DNA of 64,000 nt from the NCBI GenBank assembly GCA_016081115.2, contig CM071924.1, positions 88,984,616-89,048,615 of the forward strand. Reading direction: 5' to 3'. The notes under the pieces were generated by a model. The model was not told the DNA's origin and ran no database searches. It saw only the letters and a program-made list of their open reading frames with translations. This document shows positions 11,901 through 20,930 of this stretch, one piece after another; the stretch's first letter is position 1, and each line of letters opens with the position of its first letter. The position numbers were made by a program, and so were the translations under genes. This DNA comes from Rehmannia glutinosa. Its lineage: Eukaryota; Streptophyta; Magnoliopsida; Lamiales; Orobanchaceae.

Positions 11901-13090
11901 CTCAATGTGGAGACCAGTGGAAAAGAAATGTGTTTGTCAAAGGGAGCAGAAGGGGAGCGAGAAAGTGCATGCTGAGGAAGACTACTAGATACTTACCTCA
12001 ACCAATCTTCCTTCTTTGTTTTATCAATTTCATCTTTGACATCTTTACCCGAAACTAAACCAGTTTTCGGACGATGTGAAATCACTGGTGATTCTTTCCG
12101 CCTCTTCCTTGGAGGAGAAAGGTCAGAAACTGGAGGTGCATTATCAGCTGTATCATTATCATCCAATCTGTCAATTGACTTCCTTGCAGAGACAATGGAA
12201 CTGGATCTATCATTATTGAACTTCCTAGGAGGCGAAAGATCTGCTGCCGAAGAGGCACGTGAGTCATTTTGATATCTAGAGTCACGACGGGCACGTCGAG
12301 GAGGAGAAATATCTGAATCCATCGCCTTTGAATGTGAAGATAATCTTCCAGGTTCAGGGACTGATGCATGCTTATCTCTTTGCCGCCGTCGAGGTGGGGA
12401 CAAATCTGTGCCTCTATCAGATTCTGAAGCTTCTTGATATGGTTTGGGTGAAGGAGTATCATAACGAGCAGTCCTGCCACCTCGAAGATGGGGTGTTTTT
12501 CTTTCAGATTCCGGTGAAGGACTCCTGTAATGCCTGCGTGAATGCCGCGGCGGAGATAAATCAGAACCTGCTGGAACATCGACTTCTTGTTCGGGTTTGG
12601 GTGATGGAGTATCATTCCTAAGCCTCCTTTTGCGAGGTGGAGATATATCAGAATTCTGGTCTTCAGACTTCACAGTATTTGGAATATTAGGCACAGAAAT
12701 CCAGCCACTTCCATCCTCGGAAATGGCACCAAAAGGTCGTTTAGACCGGAGTTGCTCTAGTCTCTTCATACGCTTGACTTCAATATCTTCATCAACTTGA
12801 GGCTTCTCTTCGTCTGTAAAAGGCATTATAACAGTAAGCCATATTCAAGAGTATGATTATATCAAGTGTTCTTAGAAAAACATAAGAGTCTAGTTACCTG
12901 CTGAAACTTCTTCTTCTTCATCAAGTTTGACTGGCTTTTGCCAGATGGGATCTTCATCCACTACAAGAACTCCACCAGCATCAGGTTTAGCCTTTTTCTT
13001 TTTCTTCTTTTTCTTCTCCTTATCATCGGTAGTTGTGTATTTCTTAAGATACTCTTTAAGTGAAGTTGGCGCTGAAGATGTACCCACCAT
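5937..13090 (-). CDS. BUD13: BUD13 homolog, RES splicing complex subunit
   Basis: Seven coding exons on the minus strand: 13090-12898, 12813-11997, 11456-11389, 11304-11235, 7505-7402, 6427-6355 and 6201-5937. BUD13 with SNU17 and PML1 forms the nuclear RES (retention and splicing) complex bound to activated spliceosomes. Exon 1 encodes a short N-terminus with a lysine run. Exon 2 encodes a disordered Arg/Ser-rich region with six SD[LI]SPPR-type repeats (for example SDISPPRKRR) between TPSPKP motifs. Exons 3-7 carry the conserved Bud13 domain: GERMSKEEILESRKKELK, KLEWGKGLAQKREAEARL, DAMLKDRVRWGDPMAHLAK, ESGFIVPQEIPSHSWIRRG and APNRYGIKPG. The intron after 6355 uses a GC donor. Three one-base gaps break the frame (11248-11254, about 6052, 5982-5988). 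With them filled the product would be about 530 aa ending in WSVSDM. As written, the last exon runs out of frame to 5890. Identity is secure; integrity is not. Confidence 0.9.
8205..8625. repeat. Repeat with GC-rich ends in a BUD13 intron
   Basis: Two GC-rich blocks rich in CCCGCC/GGGCGGG-type words (about 8217-8310 and 8518-8610) flank about 200 bp of very AT-rich DNA. The surrounding intron is AT-rich, so the block stands out. It resembles dispersed plant repeats with this layout; no target duplication was identified. Confidence 0.35.
10105..11151 (-). mobile_element. 5'-truncated non-LTR retrotransposon (LINE) in a BUD13 intron
   Basis: Minus-strand translation shows the C-terminal part of a plant LINE reverse transcriptase: KDMYDDITCIRIPTG, DIVLIDETRDFE and LKGKFYKTVIRPAMLYGVEC, broken by stops and frameshifts. 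The 3' end, read on the minus strand, passes the familiar plant LINE sequence CCGACCCCACATAGTGGGAT into a (TTG)n tail at about 10109-10130. An 18-bp direct repeat ACATATAGGAAGAAAAAA flanks it at 10087-10104 and 11152-11169, so both insertion ends are defined. It lies in the same orientation as BUD13, is 5'-truncated and cannot be active. Confidence 0.85.
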
Positions 13091-13112
13091 TGTGACAATC
13101 GTAACAAGTTCT

Positions 13113-13660
13113 CCTGAATAGTTTCAACGTATTAAAGATACTTGATGCTTGCCATACTGGAGAAAAATAAAAGGGCCACCTATTATCCTAACCTAGAGCA
13201 AACATAGAGATGCCAACACTTCACCAACAGAACATTTCAGGGGCAAGGGGCACTTTTTTCCTCCAAACCACATCAGGAAAAAAATTGAAATAGGCAAATA
13301 ATAGACAGAATTGAAAATTGAAATGGTTAGCATCCAAACAATAGTACAAAATGAAAGTAAATAATAGCAAAAAATGAAACCAAATAATAGTCAAAATTGC
13401 AAAACCCAACTGGGCGGCATCCATCGGACACGAAACCAAATATAACCCCAACTACAAACATGAAATTGAAAAAGAAAAAAAAGAAGAAGAAAGAAAGCAA
13501 TACAGAAGCAATTCGCGTCTTTATAACTCGGAAGGAGTTGCGGTGGTGACTCACGCCGGTGTTTCGCGGCTGCCGGCGGTGGGGGAAGGAATCGCAGGTT
13601 TCTTTGATGAAAGAAAGACGGGTTTTCTTTTGCTTTCGCGATTCCCTAAAAGGCCCCGTT
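13113..13660 (-). promoter_or_regulatory. Presumed BUD13 5' leader with an intron
   Basis: Above the BUD13 start, a likely acceptor (TATTCAG) leads into the sequence before the ATG, resuming at 13113. A likely donor CGGC/GTGAG lies at 13554. The GC-richer stretch 13555-13660 would be the first, non-coding exon and 13114-13554 a 441-nt leader intron. This is inferred from splice signals and base composition only. Confidence 0.45.
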
Positions 13661-13704
13661 TGGTTGGCCTTAATGTAACAGATTAGGCGTACTTTTGTAC
13701 TAGA

Positions 13705-14577
13705 GGAGAATTTCATAATAAAGTCAAATTTAAGAAAATCTACCACTATGGATCCCAAATTTAACTTTCTCAAATTAAGACCAAATTTTTATTTTTTTTT
13801 CTCAAATTGGGTCTTCCCCTCAAATTTTGCCCCAGGTTCTCACTTCAAAAATCCAAAATTTTAATATTCTCAAATTAAGACTAATTTTTTTTTTTTTTTC
13901 TCAAACGGACCTCCTCAAATTTTGGGTTCTCATTCTAGGTTTTAGAATTGAACAAAAATAGAAATATTAGTGTATTCTATCAAGTCAAAAGACAAAAATA
14001 TTTTTCTTCCTCTTTTCATTTTTTTATTTCATTCTTTTTTTTTCCCACTCCATACTTTGTCAATTTTATTTAATGTGCGAGATACATGAATCTATAAGCA
14101 AGATGAAGCAAATAGTAAAATATTGTCGATTACTAAAAAATAAGATATCCAAAGTATGAATGAAAAAGTAGGAAAATATTTTCGCCATTACTAAAAAAAT
14201 AATATAGCCAAATTATGATTAAATTTTAAAGTTTAAAATAAATATCGATTAGAAAAAAAAGGGATGAACGAAAAAAATAAAAGAGAGAGAAAAATAATTC
14301 GTGTGGCTGGTATGATAGATTACATTAACATTTTTCTTTTTATTAAATTTTAAAACTCGAAGTGAGAATCGAATATTTTGGGGAGGACCCGATTTGAGAA
14401 AAAAAAAAAAAATCTGGTCTTGATTTGAGAAGGTTAAAAATTGGTCTTGTTGAGAACTCAAAATTTGATGAGGACCCAATTTGAGATTAAAAAATGGGTC
14501 TTGATTTAGAAGTTTGAAATTTTGAGTCTTCAAGTAATAGATTTTCTTAAATTGGATCCTATTATTTAAATTTTCCC
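13705..14577. mobile_element. Non-autonomous element with long inverted repeats
   Basis: About 230 bp at 13705-13935 recurs inverted at about 14345-14577. Both arms include AATTTAAGAAAATCT and several copies of a TCTCAAATTRRGAC / poly-T motif. The outer ends pair as GGAGAATTT and GGGAAAATTT (read inward). Possible 9-bp flanks are TGTACTAGA and TGCTCTATA (6 of 9 match), so the target duplication is unproven. The centre has no credible ORF. A MITE or deleted DNA transposon is likely. Confidence 0.6.
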
Positions 14578-15800
14578 TGCTCTATATGACTATATCACAC
14601 CAATTAGTTTGTTTGGTTCAATTCCATCGGACCCATGATATAGTTGTGGCCCTAAGATGCAATCAAAGCTTCCGAGTGGATAGCCCATCCCATCTGTGGT
14701 CCCTCCCTCATCCACTATCCTATCCAATTTTCATTCGTCCAACTATCTTGTAAAAGACGAAAATGACCCTAAGTATAAATAGACTTTCTCTAACCCTAAC
14801 GAGAAGTTTTCTCATTCGTGTTCTTGCAGAGACGCTAGAGTTAGAGTCAAACGGGCCGGACGAGGTCGCGAGGCCCGTCACAAAGCCAAAGAAAGATATC
14901 GGGCCGTCTTGACCAAACAATAATGGGCCTCTAATTCGAACAAGCCCGCCCAGAGCATAAAGATACACTGAAAAATACGGGCCAACCGGTTTTTTGGGCC
15001 AGACTTTTGCGGCCCGATAATTTTTGGGCTCAGTAATACTAGAGCCTACTCCTTGCTTTTTAGGGTAGACCAAAATTGAGTACCAGTGCAATTAAGGTAA
15101 GTTTTGTCCGGGTTGTTCGGACCATTCTTTCGCACAATCAAGCCCTGGTCAAGGTGATGGGGATGTGACAATGTGGCGCCGTCGATGAGTGATGTTGGGG
15201 AAGAACAAAACACGATTTATTACAAGGATTTGCCTCCACACCTATATTTTTTCTTGGCTATTTTATATTTCTTTGTTTTTGAGGCATGTTTCACATTTCG
15301 CCGAGCATTCACATTTAAAATGGGGTTTCATTTTTAGAGGATTTTTCGGTTGAAGGAAGTTGGTACAATTACAAGCGGATTTTTGGTTTGTTTCTTGTGT
15401 TGAAAATATATTTCATATGAGAAAATGTGGGTCACTTTGTGGTATGATGAAACTCCCATATTAAATCCCTATTTTGCAGATTGTTATAAGAACCATTATT
15501 GTAGTTAAAATGCACTCTATCGATTGATGTACTTAGATCGCCGTAAATAGTAAATTTCGCATTTTCGGGAGAAATTGGGAAAAATGCGTTGAATGAATCA
15601 ATGAAACCATTAAATTAAATTGATGATGTAAATGTGTTGAAGGGGTAAACCGATGTGTTTGTAACAATTGATCCACTTTGCAACATCATGCCGAAACCCA
15701 TTGATTGCCCTCAGGGTTTACATTCGAGTTGGGGGTAAATATGGGAGTACAAGTTTAGAGGATGGGTATAATCGTAAAAAAAAGACAAAGCGGCTAGATT
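14578..15800. other. Intergenic stretch, no gene recognised
   Basis: A moderately GC-rich block at about 14820-15200 includes TGTGGCGCCGTCGATGAG, which shares ten bases with Gypsy primer-binding sites of the TGGCGCCGTTGCC type, so old LTR-element debris is possible. No protein domain could be read in either strand. Confidence 0.4.
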
Positions 15801-15815
15801 AAGTGTAGACCAACC

Positions 15816-16547
15816 GAGAAAACAAAACCCTTTTCTCTCTTCTTCCATTCTCTCTTCCTTCTCTCTACATTCTCTCGAACCACAAACTCCATTTTTCCCC
15901 TCATTCCTCAAAAAGGAGGATGGAGAACAACTAAAATGCTCTAATTTTTCGGTTTCTTGCATTTTCTCCCGGTTTGGGAGTGTATTTTCCTCATGGGGAC
16001 TTTAGTCTCTCTTAATGGAGTGTTTGGTTTTTTGTGGGAATTTATTTTTGTTTTGTTTTTTATTTTTATTTTCATTTGTTATTTTTCGAGATCCGACCAT
16101 TTGGGTTCTAGATCCGGTCTTTTGATGCGATCCGCCGATGAATTTCAGATCTAGTGACTTTGGTGGTTGATAGACTGCAGAAAGTGGTTTCACAATGGTT
16201 TCATCGAAAAGACACGAGATGGAGTTGGATCTGGGTATTTTGATGATTGAAGGAAGGTTTTGTGATGGATTTGGAACTACTAGCCATTTGATGGAGTTTT
16301 GGTTTTATCTTTTGTAACAAAATTTTTCATTTGTTATTTTTCCAAGCATTGTATTTTTTCTTTTCATTTGGGATTGCGACCACTTTTTGTGTGTTTATCT
16401 TGCAATTTTCATCTTTCATTTTGAATCGGAAAATTGCTTTCCATATGGATCATTTCTATGTAATCTTATGGATTGGGCTATTTAGCCTCTTTGTATGTTT
16501 TTTTTTTCTTGATTATATATAAAACTATCGTTTCGAAAAAAAAAAAA
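15816..16547 (+). mobile_element. Poly(A) retroposon with 15-bp target duplication
   Basis: The 15-bp repeat AAGTGTAGACCAACC lies at 15801-15815 and 16548-16562 without mismatch. Between them, 732 bp starts with a CT-rich leader like a plant mRNA 5' UTR (ACCCTTTTCTCTCTTCTTCC) and ends ACTATCGTTTCG plus an A run. This is the signature of target-primed reverse transcription. No long ORF is present, so the source transcript is not identified; the 3' end looks LINE-like. Confidence 0.75.
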
Positions 16548-16562
16548 AAGTGTAGACCAACC

Positions 16563-17650
16563 ACAATATGCGATGTTTTAGCTAGAGGTGTCAAACGGGT
16601 CGTCTAAGAAAAAATCGTGCAAAAAGGGCGAGGCAAACAAGAATCTGATCGTTATTGTTGGAGTCTAGTCCGATCCATTCCCACCACGAAAATACAAAGG
16701 AAAAATCGGGTCTAATGGCGGCCAAAAAAAGCTTATTTGGGCTTAGAAAGATACCTTACCCACCACTTTATCGTTTAGGACCAAAATTGACTCTATGTTT
16801 AGCCCACACATACCAAACAATACTTGATGGGGCAACCAAACTACATAATGGGCATAATGGATCTTAGGATTGGCATCTCTAATCCTTTCGCTTTTGAGCA
16901 ACCTCATTATTTTGGCGAACCAATGGAGCCCCTCGGTTTTCTTATGGTTTTTTTAACTTAAAATTCTTTTTAAAATAAAATAAAAAAAAAACTAAAAAGA
17001 CTTAAAACGCAGGCATGAAATGGAGTCGCTTTTTCCTCGCCTTCGCCTCTCCGGAACCGAGAAGTGCCCAGCGACCCCAAGGCCCAAGCGGCCACCGATC
17101 ACTTTTGTCGCTGGGAGGGTTGGGAGAGGCGAGTATGTTGTAATAAACTTTAGTGAATAATATCACTTTAACCTAGGAGCCTTCATATCGAATTATCAAG
17201 AATCAAATACTAGACAAGGGGAAACGCATCAATCCATAACATTGAATCCGGGATCCGACCTTCCGATCTACACGTCGCCTCAGCTTTTAAAGACCATTTA
17301 GTTTTCTACGAGGTTTCTTTTCGACGATGGGATATCGAATAGAATATCGTAGATGTGTGACCAGTGGACCATAACCCTTATATAACTCGTTATATGGGTA
17401 TCCTATTTTAGCCCATCATTAAAAAGAAATAACACATTAAGTCTCTACACGTTAAAGGACACACCCTATTAGATACATTAAAGCCCAATTCCTTAAACTT
17501 TATTTGATCACTTATAAAATGAGCTTAATCTTAATTGATAGTCCACAGTGCATAATTATTTCACATATAGCCCAATGTCGATTATGATCCAACAATCTCC
17601 CACTGGGGCTATATGTGTAACCTTATAATTATGTATTGTAAAAATAACCA
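16563..17650. other. Intergenic stretch with possible LTR debris before the gap
   Basis: No gene recognised. 17030-17140 is GC-rich relative to its surroundings. The stretch 17160-17650, with CAACAATCTCCCACTGGGGC near the gap, resembles plant retrotransposon end sequence, but no domain or matching second copy is visible in the window. Confidence 0.35.
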
Positions 17651-17750
17651 NNNNNNNNNNNNNNNNNNNNNNNNNNNNNNNNNNNNNNNNNNNNNNNNNN
17701 NNNNNNNNNNNNNNNNNNNNNNNNNNNNNNNNNNNNNNNNNNNNNNNNNN
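17651..17750. other. Assembly gap, 100 N
   Basis: Exactly 100 unknown bases, the usual placeholder for a gap of unknown size. It adjoins repeat-like sequence, a plausible reason for the break. Confidence 0.99.
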
Positions 17751-19212
17751 TAAGTTGTAGTAATGAGACTCTATTGTGTAAAAATGAATTTCAGGAGGAA
17801 AACTAAAACTAAGATCACTCTGAGTAAGAGTAAATTCAGCATGCAAATCTATGCTTTGTTGGTTCCTTGTCAACTATTTAGACAGTCATAAAAAGTAGGT
17901 TTTAGTGGTGAAATGGTTATCCGTAGCATTGATATCCCAAATATGAACAATATTAGATGGATAAAGATCATGAGTGCCTCTAGAGGGGCTAAGGGGTTTA
18001 GGTTGAAGTCACAGGGGAAAGTGATCTGTGTGTGATTCATCATTTGTTGTAGCAGGCATTTATATGATTTTCACTCCTTGTGTACAAGGTGGCAGATCAT
18101 CTTCTAAGATTTTCTTGGCGTTCAAACATTTATTAGCAATCCTTTTCCTTTTTCGTTTTTCCATCTATATTCGGTGCATGTTTAACCATTCTGGATAATT
18201 GTTCAAGTCCTGTATGAAAACAAATTTTAGAAAGGGAGCTAAACTCTTTTTTCTTATACTTTGTCATCCCGAACTACCCGAGCTTTGCACTTTGCCATTT
18301 AGAGCACCTCGATTGTGGAACCTTTTACCGTGATTCCATTGCATGCACGGCACACATCTTTGTGCACTCGGTCAATTTCACTTTCGTTGTTTTATGCGGG
18401 CAAAATAGTAATCTTACTTTTCAGCATTAGACTCAACAACTGAAATTTAGCACATCAAACTTGGAATTGACCAAAAGCGAACAAATAAGAGGCCTGCGAT
18501 GCATGTGTAGAATCCCGGCCAAAAATCAACAATTGGGAGTGTGCTCGAGATGGCAAAGTGCAGAAACCATGTAGTTAGGATTACAAAGTGTACCACCAAA
18601 AAGTTTTAGCTCCAAAGTGCCAAAAACGTCATGGTTTGGATGGCAAAGTGTTTTCCCCTTTAGAAAATAAGTTCGCGAGGATCGCCATTGAGTTGTTGGA
18701 CCCTGGGGTGGTAGACAGAGGGTACAAAATACAAATTAATTCAAAACTTTCTGCATTCTAAATGAAACAAATTCATCACCCAGAGGCACAAAATATATCA
18801 TTTTCCATTAGCTCTAAAATTGTCACTTGTCTGTGTTTATTTTGTTTGATTTAATATCAAAATGTGAGTAGTGCTTGCTATATTAGTGAGCAAGAAATTT
18901 ACCAAATTATGTTTCCTTGTGTTGGGTTTGTTGTTTGAATCTGCAGAAAAATCTTCCGTCCACTGCTGGATCAGGGTCGCCTCAAACCTCTGCAGCAGAT
19001 TGGGCAGCATTTTGAAGGTTTTCACATTAGAATTTTTGGTGTCTTTGTTGCTGTTGTATTAAAGAAAGATGAGAAATATCAAAAGCGAAATGTTAAAAAT
19101 GGTGAATAAAATTAAAAATGTTTTTTAATATTTGCTCCATACGACGTTGGTCGAATATGTATATATCTCTCTCTTTATGTATGTCAATTGTTTTAAATTT
19201 ATTTTTTAAAAT

Positions 19213-19452
19213 GGGATAATTTCATGAGGTTTGGAGTAATTACAAAACAAAAAAAAACCATAAAAGTTTCAAAATTGCAAAAAAAAAAAAAAAAAAAAAA
19301 AGAACCCAGAGGTTTGATTATGCCTTAACGAGGGTGTGGAAATATTTTTCTTATGAACTCAAGGGGTTTTTGGTAAATTTCAAAAACCTCGGGGTTTTTT
19401 TTAATTTTTTTTGTGACTACCCCAAACCTCAGGGTAGTTTTGTAACTATCCC
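19213..19452. mobile_element. Fold-back MITE copy 3
   Basis: Starts GGGATAATTTCATGAGGTTT and ends GTTTTGTAACTATCCC, with inverted arms joined by A- and T-rich centres. The flanks TTTTAAAAT and TTGTGAAAA match only weakly, so the duplication has decayed or slipped. Confidence 0.6.
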
Positions 19453-20069
19453 TTGTGAAAATTGATAGAATGTGTTAGTTTGTTCTTGTTAAATTATTTT
19501 TATTATTCACAATGTGAAAAATATGACAAAGAGCAGTCCCAAAATAAGAAGTATTTTAGATGCCACCGTTTGTCGTAGTTTTTCATTAACCATAATTGAA
19601 AGAATATTATAAACTTCCTTTAAACGAGGGGAAAAAGATGGGACGATGGCTAACAAAAACTATGTAAAAAAAGGTTGGCATTATTCACACTCCTAAAATT
19701 GATGAATACACCCATCTATATAATCTATATAATTGTAGAAATGTCATTCATTTAAATGACTATATTATCCTTACTTAAAGAAGAAGTTATAAATACGCAG
19801 ATTTTTCACCCACATTCTTCTTCATGAACAAAGTTGAAACTTTTTTCTTGTAAACATGGATTTTCTCAACACCCAAATTGTTGCGGATATGGATAACATA
19901 TAATTCCTATCCCCAAATAATAAAAGTATATTCTTAGTTTACGATTTAAAATATGTTATTTCTCGGATGTTCAAGTTGAAAAATACCTTGCGACAACTTG
20001 GCGATCACACATTATGGCAAAAATATCCATCGTGCCCAAAAATCCGTCATGCCGTCAGGCCATGGGGAC

Positions 20070-20185
20070 GATGACAACAAAATTCATCATTCATTGTGTC
20101 ATCCGCACGATGACAAAAAAATCATCATCTATAGTGGCATCGTGCCATGTGGCACAATGACAAAAAAAAAACATCGTCCTTTCGT
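20070..20185. repeat. Imperfect repeats containing CGATGACAAAAAA
   Basis: Three diverged units of about 40-46 bp, each beginning CGATGAC or CAATGAC followed by an A run and then CATC. Inverted versions (CATCGTGCC / GGCACAATG) are interleaved. They could be subterminal repeats of a DNA transposon, but no ends are visible. Confidence 0.35.
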
Positions 20186-20930
20186 GCACCTAGGGGTTTT
20201 TGTGCCATTATTTTATGCGTTGTCTTTCCTAATATAACAAGTCAACATACATACAAAATTACCCAAACAACTACCCAACATTTACCCATTAAATTCTACT
20301 TAATTAAGACTTAAGTCAATGGTCGTGGTGACACACATCATTCTCATCCTCTATCACGGTCTTAACTTCTCCAATAAGTGACCAAGTCTTGGCTTGAGCC
20401 ATCGTCCATAGCATAGTAAATTTCCGCACATCTACTTATGGGTATATTTAGTATTTGAGGGGAAATAGTGTGAGGGTAAAATTGAAAATTATGCGGGATT
20501 TAGTAATTATATTACAATTTTAAAAAATAGGTAGAAATGTATTTAATAAGCTATTGTATTCTATCAATTTTAAAAGTGTAAATAACGCCGTCCTTAAAAA
20601 ACTATATTACCAGCACATGTTTGCACGATCAAGTTTTAGAGAAAATATAATCAAACTTAATGTTGCTAAAATATTAAGTCGTGGGACTAAAATGTCATCT
20701 ACCTATAAATTAAATATTCCATCAACATTGACGGCCAATCAATGAATGAGGTTGATGCAAAATTTCCATCAATTTTGCATACCGTCCATATATTTTGATC
20801 TGGAACCCGTGGCAGCCCACCCGCCATAGCCAATGCATACGCGGGCTCAGCAGTGAAACCAGTCGGCGCCTTCAAAAACTCAAAATTTCCACCCAAAAAA
20901 AAAAAACAATCACAGCAGCAGATTTTCGAA

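Larger units (their letters stand above)
17751..20930. other. Intergenic region upstream of the ABC gene
   Basis: AT-rich; no coding region recognised. It holds a MITE (19213-19452), a run of about 22 A inside that MITE, and imperfect repeats at about 20070-20185. The last few hundred bases should contain the ABC-gene promoter, with its leader ending at 20930; no clear TATA box was chosen. Confidence 0.5.

Noticed and set aside
12036..12800. Plus-strand and alternate minus-strand open frames across BUD13 exon 2
   Set aside because: They are shadows of the repetitive Arg/Ser-rich coding exon in other frames and have no domain or splice context.
14820..15200. Possible primer-binding site TGGCGCCGTC and LTR end
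   Set aside because: Only ten bases match the usual site, and no LTR pair or coding domain lies near, so it was not called as an element.
17556..17873. 105-aa frame spanning the N gap
   Set aside because: A third of it is unknown residues; the frame across a gap of unknown size means nothing.
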